DNA of 64,000 nt. Source: Rhyzopertha dominica. Lineage: Eukaryota > Arthropoda > Insecta > Coleoptera > Bostrichidae. Below the pieces are notes generated by a model. It was not told the origin of the DNA. It saw only the letters and a list, made by a program, of their open reading frames with translations, and made no database searches. Made by a program: the position numbers and the translations under genes. The stretch covers positions 60,592,023 to 60,656,022 of the forward strand of contig QCXZ01000003.1 of the NCBI GenBank assembly GCA_025024175.1. The letters are read 5' to 3'. Of this stretch, positions 33,001 through 43,928 are shown one piece after another (the first letter of the stretch is position 1; every line of letters begins with the position of its first letter).

Positions 33001-33640
33001 TACTACTTTAAGTGCAGCATTTTTTCCTATGAAATCGTTGACCGCTGGCAATAGTTATTGTAGTGACAATGCATCTTTGGGATTAACCCGTTCAGCGGTG
33101 CATTCAAGAATTTAGAGAGACTTGAAATGTTGGTAAGAGTCGACATTGAGGAGAGACTTTTTTGATACTCAACTTACTCAAAAATCGAAGGCAAACAGTT
33201 GTTCATCTACGAAATCACCTACAATAAGTAAGGCAGGTATACGTCCGCAAAAAAGTTAAAATAAAGTTGAAAGAGGCCGATCTACGATTTCGGTGATTGT
33301 ATATTGCCGGTGGGAAATAATGCTGAAAGTACGAAACAATTAGTAAGCAAAACAACAGTTTTTTTCCTGTATTCAGTAGTTTATAACTTAATTGAGAAGC
33401 TAATCTGAAATTAAGACCCAGTACTTTGGTAACCACTCGTATGAGCTGGGATAGTGTAAGAATAGCGACTAAACCTGAGAAAATACAGGAAAAGCTTTGG
33501 AGTTGTTCTACCTTTATCTCTTTAACACTATCATCGTTATATATCAATGCCTGAATGTCTCTTATAATTGATTTTTATTCTTCTATCTCAGAAAAGCCCG
33601 TAAAACATACCGGTCTTTATTGTTGTATAACTAACTTCTA
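30073..33640. other. intergenic, two CpG-richer sections
   Basis: No gene recognised in 3.5 kb. Sections at about 30500-30830 and 32430-32700 have more CG dinucleotides and fewer A/T runs than the surroundings; both include palindromic and homeodomain-like AT words, so they could be enhancers. This is a composition-based guess. Confidence 0.35.
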
Positions 33641-34796
33641 TACGCTATATTAGTGCTGACGTAATGACGGCCATTTTTCTGCGGTACGTCAAAGTCCTGG
33701 ATCCTGACAAACTGAGTTGTCATAACGAACGTAACGAACCTCAGTGTTAGGTGCAATTTTGTGACTTTAAAAGAATATTTAGAAGTGTTACTGTGCTTAT
33801 TTGAGTAGCTTACACTCCTTCACTTTGCTTCACAAATGTTACAAACAGAAATTACATTAGTTTAGATCCTGGATCAAAACAAACCAAGTTGTCATAACGT
33901 GCATAAGGGAGTTCAGTGTTTGGTGCAATCTTTTAGTATTAAAAGAATATTTTAAAGTGTTACTTTGTATGTTTGAGTAGCTGACACTCCTTCGCTTTAC
34001 TTAGCAAGTATTACAAACGTAAATTACATTTAATTACATTGTAGGTACTGCTGAAAAGCTTAACCTACAATAAGTGCGTGTGTAGAGCATTACAATTTAA
34101 ATGTTGTGCCAGAAGTTGGTAACGTGCTAGATCCCTGGATGTTCTTGTTATATTGAGAGAGAAACGTATAAACTTTAAGCACTTATTTTATATTTTCTTT
34201 CAACAATAGATTGCAACTTAACGTAATTTCGGTTTGTAATAATGAATAATACAAAGGTACGTAAACCATTTAAACATACACCGTACCATTTCAGAATATT
34301 GTGTTATACTATAGTTTTGCTCTGAACATTGAATGTTACTATGTATTTTTAGTTCCTTCGTACAATTTTGTATTATAAACCAAAATTAGATTTAGTTGCA
34401 ATCTATTGTTTAAAAACAACCTAATGGAAGTGCTGTAAATATTTCACGTTTCTCTTTCGTTATAACGGACACATCCAGGTTGGGTCCCATTACCATTTTC
34501 TGGTAAAACTTGTAAATTGTAATGCTCCACACACGTACTTGGAGTATGTCCAGCTTTTCAACAATACATTGTATCTAAATGTAATTTCGGTTTGTAATAC
34601 TTGCTAAGTAAAGCGAAGTAGTGTAAGCTACTCAAACATACACAGTAACACTTTAAAATACTCTAACACTAAAAAGTTACACCAAACGCTGAACTCCCTT
34701 ACGCACATTATGACAACTAAGTAGGTTGGTTTGGATCCGGGATCTTGACGTATCGCAGCAAAATGGCCGACATCTATGTCACACTAATATAGCGTA
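33641..34796. mobile_element. foldback-type element with repeat-built inverted arms
   Basis: Ends TACGCTATATTAGTG face each other (33641 and 34796), followed by TGACG, GGCCATTTT, CTGCG and TACGTCAA boxes on both sides. Nearly the whole 1156 bp is one palindrome centred near 34300. The left arm has two tandem copies of a 170-base unit (33692-33859 and 33860-34030) sharing GATCCTGGATC, GTTGTCATAACG, GTGTTACT and ACACTCCTTC, and a third, diverged copy nearer the centre. The right arm has the corresponding unit once or twice. No protein is encoded. The layout is that of a foldback transposon. The flanking duplication is uncertain. Confidence 0.8.
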
Positions 34797-35522
34797 TTGG
34801 CCTATTTAATATTTGGTGCAGCACAAACATCATTAATTCCGCTTATTCTTCTTTATTCTTTTAGTTTGCTGCTTTATGCGGCGAGAATAGTTCATGACAT
34901 ACCTACTATCGCCAACAGTTGACATGAAATAATAGTATATGCCTAAATTTAATAAGTGAAAAAGTTGAATCAAGAGCTGTGATAAAGTATCTTTGTTTAT
35001 CACCTTAAGAAATTTATGAAGACATTAGCGACTCACCCAAGGTTTGCACGGGTAGTAGAGTATATTATACGCCGCGGCGTGGGGGTGATCGCATCAAACG
35101 AGTCCCGTTATGGGTGTGTGCGTTAATTTTCGCTATAACTCCTAAGATATCCAGGAGTCCAAAGAGATACAAGGGTTTCAAAAATGCTAACGGTAAAGAC
35201 TTGAAACGCTAGGTTATTGCGGAGGCAAATTTTGTGATTACTAGTAAAGATCCCGATGAATTAGGGCGAAAATTTCTTTCAGAATGGTGAATATTAGGTG
35301 CGCATCTCTATCAACCACGCTAAGCAGATATGGAGATTGCACATCAACCATTAGCACACAAACGGACGATACATAGGATGTTATGAAACGTATCATATGT
35401 CAGGGTTATTGCCAACGATGGCAATATAGTACGTCTATTTTTGTGATAGATTTCGAAAGCTATATTAATGGCTCGTTTTAGGAATGCGATCATGGACGAT
35501 CATCGATATTTTAGCGAACTGT
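34797..35522. other. no recognised gene
   Basis: Contains a short CG-rich patch near 35050-35110 (ACGCCGCGGCGTGGGGG). No gene or repeat supported. Confidence 0.4.
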
Positions 35523-35841
35523 ATGATTATGTAAGATAATATTTCCTTAGAAAGATCGCCGTATCTTGAAAGCACTGACAAAAAATTATAAGTCTGACGT
35601 TTAGATTACACCTGTAATCTTTGTCAAAGACGAAGAAACTAAAAATTTGCCTGACACAAGTTCAAACAAAATTTTGAAAGTAAATAAACAAATCACCAAG
35701 GAAGCGAGACGTCATAGAAACCACGTGCCAACCTGATAGAAAAGAACCTAATGACGAAAAAGGAACTACCTAACTACTAGATATACACGAACTACTTGAT
35801 AAAAAAGATAACTACACAATAGCTTTCCAAATGTCACCTAA

Positions 35842-36135
35842 CTAATAATTTCCACAATACCTATTAAAATTATTAGTATTTCTACAAATTTCTATAGCTT
35901 CTTTTATTAGACGTTTATGATAATATTTTTCTCCATATAAAATTTTTGTTTTATCAAATTCAATCATGTGTTTAGTCAAATATGAGTGTTCAGCTACGGA
36001 AGATTTACCTATCTGTTGCAGCCTAGTAGGACGTATGTGTTCTTTCAAACACGTACCTACTTTTCTTTTAGTTTGACCTATGTAACATTTGCCGCAAGAA
36101 CAAGTAATTTTGTAAACATCTTCACTCTTTAAATG
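35842..36135 (-). pseudogene. GIY-YIG endonuclease domain of the PLE
   Basis: The domain nicks target DNA for priming. The reading VYKITCSCGKCYIGQTKRKV contains the modified GIY-YIG core (VYKI...YIG) with the PLE-typical cysteines; then KEHIRPTRLQQIGKSSVAEH, HMIEFDKTKILYGEKYYHKR and LIKEAIEI follow as usual. The frame ends at 35842. A stop separates it from the RT part. Confidence 0.92.
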
Positions 36136-36492
36136 TACTTTGTCTTTAGTAGAATTTAAAATTTTATTTTAATTATTATATGTACTATCAACAACTAAAA
36201 TATCGTGTTTTCTAAGCATCCTCTTGAATTTTTCCGAAAGGCCTTGTACATAAGGCAAACTCAACTTCATTTTACTTTGTCCTGGCTGAGAATTTACTTG
36301 ATTTGGATGAGCACTTTTATTAAAAACTGATCAAATATTCTTATTGCTATAACCATTTCTCACTAGCGCTGATTTAAGATGATATATTTCTTTTTATAAA
36401 GAACTTTCGTCTGATATCCTTTGTGCTCTAACAAATAACGTCCTTATAAGACTATTCTTTTGAGAGGGGGGGTGGTGAGATGTGGCATGTAA

Positions 36493-36850
36493 TTATCTGT
36501 CTGTGTGTGTTGGTTTTCTATACACCTTGTGTCCTAACTGCCCAGTGTTTGTTCTGTAAATTTGGACATCCAAGAAAGGTAAACTGCCATTGCTTTCTAA
36601 TTCCATAGTAAATTGTATGTTGGGATTTTGACTGTTCAAATCATTTATAAACGTACCCAACTCTTCTATACCGTGGGGCCAAATAACAAAAGTGTCATCT
36701 ACGTACCTATACCAACATTTTGGCTTAAACTGAAAACTGTTTATCGCTACCTGTTCAAAATTTTCCATAAACAAATTGGCTACTACAGGACTTAGAGGTG
36801 ATTTTTGTTCATAAAAATTATCGTTCCATAAGAAATAAATAATAAATCTT
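36493..36850 (-). pseudogene. Penelope-like reverse transcriptase (partial)
   Basis: This is the palm region of the PLE reverse transcriptase, which copies the element RNA at the target site. Motifs in order: SPLSPVVANLFMENFEQVA, then KCWYRYVDDTFVIWPHG with the catalytic DD, then LPFLDVQIYR and KVYRKPTHTDR. The N-terminal fingers are missing because the inverted leading copy begins there. The frame is lost at a G-rich slip near 36466-36472 and continues in another frame with a stop before the endonuclease. Confidence 0.93.
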
Positions 36851-36859
36851 CCATAGCTG

Positions 36860-37160
36860 AACACCCATATTTGACTAAACACATGATTGACTTTGATAAG
36901 ACAAAAATTTTACATAGAGAAAAATATTATCACAAACGTCTAATAAAAGAAGCTATAGAAATTGGTAGAAATACTAATAATTATAATAGGGATTGTGTAA
37001 ATTATGAGTTAGGTGACAATTAGAAGGCTATTTTGTAGTTATCTTTTATCAAATAGTTCGTGTATATCTAGTAGGTAGGTAGTTCCTTTTTTTTCGTTAG
37101 GTTCTTTTCTATCAGGTTGGCACGTTGTTTCTATGACGTCTCGCTTCCTTGGTGGTTTGT
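36860..37160 (+). pseudogene. inverted duplicate of the PLE endonuclease C-terminus
   Basis: Plus-strand reading HMIDFDKTKILHREKYYHKR then LIKEAIEIGRNTNNYNR matches the minus-strand endonuclease end at 35842-36000 with few changes, then runs into the same untranslated tail (CGTCTCGCTTCCTTGGTG). It is part of the palindromic structure, not a separate gene. Confidence 0.9.
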
Positions 37161-37315
37161 TTATTTACTTAGGCAAATTTGGAGTTTTTTCGTCTTTGAC
37201 AAAGATTACAGGTGTAATCAAAACGCCAGACTTATAATTTTTTGTCAGTGTTTTCAAGAGACAGCGATCTTATATTATGGACGATGAAAGCATTCACCCT
37301 TGCATGATTATGTAA

Positions 37316-38040
37316 TTAGAAAAAAAGCACCGACCATGAACAACACCTCTTTATCGAAAATGTTATTAAACTATAACGGCTAACTCAATTTGTCATCGTT
37401 AATTCAAGTGCATGTAAATGTAAGGCGAAAAGAAATAAATGTATGGGTTACAAAACGCTAATTTGTGCAAAGCAGCAAATGATTATTCATAATTCCACAT
37501 TATGTTCATAATAGTGCAACCTCCCATTGATTGTCGTGTTACTACAAGAACCACCTGTTCGTATACCTACGCGCGCCGGCAAAAAGAAAGCATACGCTGG
37601 CTAACGTGTGCAGAAGATTTACTCCATTAGTTTGCGTAATAATTTTTATAGCTTGTTGACCTCGCGATCCTGTGTCAAGCCGAACTTCGCTGGTCTAACA
37701 CTTTTTTCTAAGGGTTGAAACCCTGGCTAATTAATTCCATCAAAGCTTCAGTGAACACATTCAACAATATGAGGCATCAATCCCTTTGTAAAGTTTGTGC
37801 TTTTCTGGCAGTGACTTCTCCAGACCAAATATGCCACAATCTGGTGGATGAGTAAGGTGAATTGAATGTGGTACACAAAAATATCGTTTGCTTTACAGGC
37901 TTCAATAAGTCGTATGAGCTGTAACATAAGTGATGTGCAGGCCTTGGGTGAATTTAAACTGTATTCATTATACTTGCTGCCTTCTTGGCATTTTAGATCA
38001 AATACGAGGTGGGCTTTCGACGTGAGATATAACACGTATA
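37316..38040. other. no recognised gene
   Basis: AT-rich with a CG-rich patch near 37560-37580. Nothing supportable. Confidence 0.4.
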
Positions 38041-38049
38041 AAAGAAGCA

Positions 38050-39790
38050 GTAAAAGAAACGTTAAATAGAGAAAGGTGACCTCTCTCGCCAAATAGGAAA
38101 GCTGCGATTGACAACTATGAAAAGGCAATTAAGAAAACAAAGAAAACCGATCGTAGTAGCAAAGCTAGTAGTAACAAATGTCCAAAAGCAGCAAAAGCAA
38201 TAGGAAATGCCTGGAGCTTTATAAAAAAGTTCTCGAAAGGCCAAAAGGCGAACGACTCAACTACACGATAAAATACCGCAGAGAAAGCAACAGGAATTTC
38301 AATAAATATATCCCGATAAAATAGTGGATACAAAAAATGGAAGACGATAATAACAAGGAACCAAGAATCAATATCATTGATAAAAGAGACCACTGGCCGA
38401 TAAGCGAACCATTAACATTAAAGGAGTTAGATCGAATATTAAACAGCATAAAAGCAATAAAGTACAAGGCCTAGATAGAATAAACCAAGAACTAATAAAG
38501 TATGGACCTGAAATAATAAAAGTAATAACAATAGCTTAGCTTCTAAATGAAACTCCCCAAGATTGGAACACCACGGTACAAGTCAAGAACAGATCAGTGG
38601 ACGATCACATGTTCACAGTAAAGCGCATACTAGAAGAAAAACGGAGAGAATGTATGCAAATGTGTTCGTCATGTCTAAAGACCAAAGTGTATTCAATATG
38701 ATAAATCACCAATCTGTACTAGAGATCCTGGTAAAGAAAAAGGTCCTCCACTACCTAATTAACAGAATAACGAAAGCCTGTCTACACGAAGACGAAGATA
38801 CAACGATACAGTGGTTTGGCTAAACAACCCCGGTAAAACAAAAAAGAAATAAAGCAAGGATGCGCCATACCACCACGAATATTTACAATTGTCCTAGATG
38901 ACATCATTCAAAGAACTATCGCACCAAAAAAATATAATAGACAAGGCAATAAAATAAAACTTCCTTTTATAGGGTACCTACTGGCATATGGAGATAAGAA
39001 AATATTTGACCGACTTTCTAAAAAACGTAGAAAATGGGCTAACCATAAACTACAACAAAACCACTGGCATGATAAGAGACGCCTTTAGTGAGAAAATGTT
39101 AATGACAGGTACTTTATACAAACTAGGGAGATGAAATATAAGGTTGGCAAACAAAATAATATATCTGGGAACCTACATAACAAGCAAATTCAGCCGCAGA
39201 GAAACAAGCAAACAGGGCACAAAAACCGTGCATAGAGTGACAAGAGTTATACTACCATTTGTAGAGAAACACAAGCCGGAATTTTGCATCTTAAAAATAT
39301 ATACACATCGGTAATCCTGTCCATCATAACATACGCCGTCAAAAGTGCCACTATTACCAAAGCTAATATAACAAGCTTGAGAAACGCAGAAAGAAATATC
39401 GTTCAATTTCTGACCAAAGCTGTTAACGAAACCGAAAATCGAGGAACAACTCGTAGAGAGAAAACAATCACAAAAAGAATAGAATTATATGTAATGAAAT
39501 ATTGGGAGCATATACCATATACTACAAAAAGCGTGGAAAATGAACAGTAACAAGCTCAAAGTAGGATGACCGTGCTACACGTGGAGAACAATCGTAGAGG
39601 GAATCATAGCAAAATGAAACATAATTGAAGAACAGTGGTCAGAAATCGCAAAAGACAAGAAAACAATAAATAAGGAAGTCCTAAAGCTGTATATAATCTC
39701 AGTCAGCAGCTGCTGTTTCGACGAAGAACAAGAATAATGCAGCCGAACTAAGTTACCATCCAACACGGAGGCTAATAAATAAATTTCCGC
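38050..39790 (+). pseudogene. LINE (RTE-like) reverse transcriptase relic
   Basis: Across several plus-strand frames the order of a non-LTR RT can be followed: VQGLDRINQELIKYGPEIIK (38460-38520), VFNMINHQSVLEILVKKKVL (38690-38750), IKQGCAIPP-like box at 38855, IFTIVLDDIIQRTIAPKKYN (38880), a degraded active-site box AYGDK (38980) where YADD is expected, IIYLGTYITSKF (39160), and a C-terminal part with SIITYAVKSATITKANITSL (39315-39380). Stops and frameshifts are many. The GC box after KQG and the C-terminal style favour the RTE-like group; the active-site change alone would abolish activity. Ends are approximate. Confidence 0.8.
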
Positions 39791-40057
39791 TAGTTGGATG
39801 CACCCTGAAAACCTAGTCTAGTCCCCAAAATTAATATTGTGTAGAAAAACCCCTTTGATAAGATCCTAATTCTAATATCACATGATGTAAATCTCTTTAT
39901 ATACTAATGTAAGAAAATTTTATTAAGAAAGTCATTGAAAATAAATTTATTTATATAAAAATACCTTCAACATCGTTCTTTCGATACCTTTATCGACGAA
40001 ATAAATCTTATATTAATTAATAACATTTTTTTTCTTATATAACAGAAATTTTTCAAA

Positions 40058-40521
40058 TAGGTATAGATGGCTATGCCGTGGGATCACCTGCATACAGGGC
40101 AATTGCACAAATCGCTGTGAAAGAGCTTGAGAGCTTTTTAAATATGTGGAAGATTGAACTTTAAAGCTAAAAAAAAACTAAACGAAATCTCCACAATATT
40201 GAATTCTTGCTACTCAGTTTCTCAGATCTCACACTTATCAAAACTGACTACCATATAAAAACAAAAAGGTGCACCAAACTCACATTGAGCACTCGCTATG
40301 CGAATTTTGAATCTTTTAGATACAAAAGAAATGTCGCTATATGTGTAATAAACAGAGCGATACAACTAATAACCCCTGAATTTTACAATGACAATCTAGG
40401 CAAACCTAATCTGTCACATTTTAACAGAGTTCTTAACTTCTTCGAAGTGGGTTCCTTGATGTTCTCTGATTTAGCATATGCCTTTTTTGTCAGATGTAAT
40501 CAATTTTTGAAAAAAAGATAA
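40058..40521 (+). pseudogene. Penelope-like RT fragment
   Basis: The first part reads QIGIDGYAVGSPAYRAIAQI, which aligns with the PLE palm motif (IDGxxMGSPxxPxxA). The second (40207-40521) reads YANFESFRYKRNVAICVINR then AIQLITPEFYNDNL, matching the segment after the PLE active site where KRN...INRAI-L-PEF-NL recurs. The YVDD box between them is lost and the frames differ. The PLE call depends on these two motifs; the first could alternatively be an exon, since a splice-acceptor-like sequence precedes it. Confidence 0.55.
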
Positions 40522-40689
40522 GGGTTTAAAAAGTCTTCAAAAAGAATCCGCGTTTAATAATACTGCATCGCGTTATTATCATCGGCAAGACGGACCCCAC
40601 GAAGGTGATCTTTTGAATTTAGAAATAAATGATAGTTTATGGGGCTAGATTTAGATAACACAACCAAAGGGAAAGGAGAAAACACATTG

Positions 40690-41110
40690 GATGAGGGACG
40701 ACGTCACTCAACGTCCGAAAAAAAGTCGGCTTTGTTGTTGGTCGAATATTAGGAGCAATATTTTTTTAAGGAAATCTAAATGGTGCCAGTTATTTGGAAT
40801 TCTTGCATGAGGAATTAGTTCCGAATTTGGCTGTTTTGTTTACTTGCCTTGTAGAAAGTGTTAAATTGAATATAGAAATATCAAGCAAGAATTGGTAATC
40901 CAGGCAAATGTATCGGTAACAGGAGACGCTTTAAATGGCCTTCCAGGTCTCCAGACCTCCCTCCTATGGAGTATTCTTTGTGGAGGTACTTAAAACGCCA
41001 GGTTTTTTTTTAAATTAAACCGATAAATGTTCAGGAATTGAATGAATTTCTCCAGAACTTATCAGTAGTTATCAAAATAAAATAAACATCTTGCAAATGA
41101 AATAAAATAT
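40690..41110 (+). pseudogene. DUF4817-type transposase relic
   Basis: Readable pieces are GNLNGASYLEFLHEELVPNL (about 40775-40840) and, in another frame, WPSRSPDLPPMEYSLWRYLK (about 40936-40998), which correspond to the middle and the third catalytic aspartate region of Tc1/mariner-type transposases. The second aspartate region is not readable. No terminal repeats found. Confidence 0.65.
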
Positions 41111-42587
41111 TTTGCCATTAAATTCCATATCTACTCGTAATTCGGAATACAAATGAGCACAAGTTGCAGTTCAAGTTGTAATTTTTGCTTAGCTCAATCA
41201 ATATAACTTAGATGTTCTTGAATATTCTGCGCCATTTCGTTAATTGGCTTTCTCAAATACAAATCGAGAACTACCGTATGAATGTTACTAATTTCATTAA
41301 ATCTAGATAAGTGTGCAAGAAAACGTTTTCCGCGAAGAAGCGGCACCATAATCTCTTACTGCTTCGTGCCCTCGTTATCACATTCGGAAGTCATACCATC
41401 GTGCTAACGCAATTAACGTGACTGGATTCACATTGGGAAGGCATCGAACCGCGAATGCGCTGATGCAAATCACCTGGCCATGGATTGGGCTGAATGAAAG
41501 TAAAACTGGTGTCGCAAACCGCGAATTGAACGGTCGCTGTTCACAAAACGTAATATCGCGGTTGATGGTATTTAAAAATCATTGGACGGCGTAAACTCGT
41601 TGATTTGCTCTTGCCCTGCCACCATATACTTACGCGAATGTTCTTTAATTGCAATTAAAAAAAATGTTTATTGTAGCTCGGCAGGTGGTACTGAATGTTT
41701 CTAATTAAATAGAGCGTTTAAAAGGACGTTGTTACATTCTATTTTCTTAGATACCCGGGGATATAATCGGTTAAGTGGATATTTCCTGTAGTTTAAATCA
41801 TTACCGATAAAGTACCTACTTCTGTTCTTGTTCTGTACTACATGGAACGTAAATTAATGTAGTATTCTCAGTAGAAATTAATATCTAATGAAGCTAGATT
41901 AAAAAATAAATGGCACAAAATTGAAAGCTTTGTGGGATGAATTATTTTCAAGGATAGCGGTCTTTCGGTTATAAATGAAGTATTATTTTATATAAAACAT
42001 ATTTTTTACTATTGCGTTTGTTAATTTTGCCCTGAAAGTAAATGCCAGTTCGTTAATATTACATTTGATCTAAGTAGCACCCATTATTTCAGATTTTGTG
42101 TAAATTTTGACGCATTTTGAAAATCGAATAATCGCATAATCTGGTACAGCATCAAATTTTCCTTCCGCTGATATCAAGTTGTTGTTACCTATCACCACCG
42201 GCTTTTTAGATAGTCGAGATTTTTTCCGCAAATTTTAAATGAATGACGTTCGGCCTTATATGTTTATATTATCACAGAAATGTCTTTTGCAACTGTCATT
42301 TATTTTCCGGTATTATTCCTAATGCATAATACTTACGTATTCTGATTATGGGTGTTTTTAACTTGGTAGCAGTCACGCTAGCAGATGTGATAGCAGCTTA
42401 GTGAACAATAATCAGGGATATATTATGAAACCCAAAACAAGTGACCAATGAAACAATATAAACCAATTAAAACATCACATAACAAAACAAACATAAAATT
42501 ATATTAAGCTGAACTTTGCGTATTTCAGCGATGCCATGAAACTATTCTATTGAATAAAAACAAACATTGGTGTTGTTATTATTATTA
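41111..42587. other. intergenic, CpG-richer section near 41.33-41.65 kb
   Basis: No gene recognised. Between about 41330 and 41650 CG dinucleotides are frequent and composition is close to balanced, as in the island at 3.1 kb. It could be regulatory or a remnant of something coding; no frame with support was found. Confidence 0.35.
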
Positions 42588-42589
42588 TA

Positions 42590-43926
42590 CAGGATGTTTC
42601 ACGAATGATAATGACCCTGACGAAATTAAAAATGCAACCCAAAATGCATTTGCAGAGGTAACATTGATAATTGTTTTTCGTCTTAAAAAATATAAATCGT
42701 AGAGAGCTGTATAAATTCGTAAAATTTGACGTAAACTTCAATCATTTGCTTTAAGTAAACTCGGTATTGTAAAAGAAATTTTATTTTTTTAATGTTTATT
42801 TAATAACATTAATGTAATAAATGCTGAAAATGTCGCCCTCCGCTATTTTCACAAGCTTGAATTCGTGCCCAAATCGATCTTTTAACATGCATTAACATTT
42901 CTGGAGTGATGGATCTACATGCATCACGTATTTTATTTTCTAAATGTTCTACAGTTTCAATTAGTGTTTGGTATACTAGCTCCTTTACCATTCCCCACAG
43001 AAAAAGATCCAAAGGAGTAAGGTCCGGGCTTCTCGGGGGCCAAGGATTAATTGAACCTCTTCCTATCAATCGGTTAGGTAAAACCAAATCAAGATGATTT
43101 CGCAATATTCTATGATAATGCACAGGTGCCCCACCTTGTTGGAACCATAGATCTTGTCTTACTTGTAAATTTACATTTTGGAGAAGTACCGGTAAAATGT
43201 TTCTTAAAAAAATTAGATAAGTATTGCCGTTTAAACTATGGCGAAAAAAAAAACAAGACCCAACAATTTGATTCCCCAATATTCCGCACCAGACATTCGT
43301 CGAGTAGATAGTTTGAAAATGTCCTTCCCGAATCCAATGTGGATTTTCTTGCGCATAATAATGCATGTTATGTTTGTTAACTCCACCATTATTAGAAAAT
43401 CTTGCTACAAAAAGCCAGTCTTCTAGGATAATTTGTCTCCTTTAAGGCCTGAACCAATTGCAAGTGATACGGATGATATTGATTGCCTTTAATTATTCGG
43501 TATACTGAAGACAAACTAATACCGTTTGCTCTTAAAACTACCCTATCATTTCAGGACCTTTCAGGGCCTGTTGCTGTTCTTTCTCTTGATTTTTTCAGTG
43601 ATGGCCAGTTTGTCCTTAAAGTTAATTCAGGTCTCTTGAAAACTGTATCGGCAGGAGCTCTTCTATTTGGAAAACGTTGTCTGTATAAACGGGCAGCAGC
43701 GGAAGCATTTTTCTTGCATTCACCATAAATCAAAATCATATCCGTTTTTTCATTATTTGAATACATTTTGACTTTTCATAAATACAGTGACAGGAACCAT
43801 AGCGCATACCCGTCATGGACTCCCAATTTATTTTTGAAATGTAAAATAACCACATTGGCTATGAGAATGTATTTTGGGTTGTACTTTGAATTTCGTCAGG
43901 GTCATTATCATTCGTGAATCATCCTG
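42590..43926 (-). mobile_element. Tc1/mariner-type element, second DUF4817-group copy
   Basis: Bounded by TA (42588-42589 and 43927-43928), with inverted ends CAGGATGTTTCACGAATGAT and CAGGATGATTCACGAATGAT followed by about 50 further matching bases. Length is 1337 bp. The single gene is on the minus strand and is damaged. The ends differ from those of the 23.4-kb element, so it is another family of the same group. Confidence 0.92.
42809..43766 (-). pseudogene. DUF4817-type transposase lacking catalytic residues
   Basis: The N-terminal frame (43766-43551) begins MYSNNEKTDMILIYGECKKN and continues ARLYRQRFPNRRAPADTVF, a clear DUF4817 helix-turn-helix. After a frame change comes ISLSSVYRIIKGNQYHPYHL, then the region of the first catalytic aspartate is deleted: the sequence jumps to NNGG-VNKHNMHYYAQENPHW. 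The C-terminal frame (43366-42809) has WFQQGGAPVHYHRI, where glycine replaces the second catalytic aspartate, and PPRSPDLTPLDLFLWGMVKE with the third one intact. Thirty-six residues separate positions two and three, as in the 24-kb transposase. Inactive on two counts. Confidence 0.92.
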
Positions 43927-43928
43927 TA

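Larger units (their letters stand above)
35535..37303 (-). mobile_element. Penelope-like element, family A, with coding sequence
   Basis: A 1.77-kb insertion flanked by an exact 12-bp duplication, ATGATTATGTAA (35523-35534 and 37304-37315). Coding sequence runs on the minus strand: partial RT (36882-36493), linker, then GIY-YIG endonuclease (to 35842), and then the terminal repeat (35535-35700). On the right, from about 36860, the endonuclease C-terminal coding and terminal repeat recur in the opposite orientation. This inverted leading copy replaces the 5' part of the element and is an arrangement known for PLEs. Stops and frameshifts show it is dead. It supplies the family identity for the miniature copies at 14.6 and 17.4 kb. 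Confidence 0.93.

Noticed and set aside
38115..38467. Minus-strand hydrophobic frames suggesting membrane proteins
   Set aside because: They are antisense to the lysine-rich LINE coding region, which produces Phe/Leu-rich shadows.
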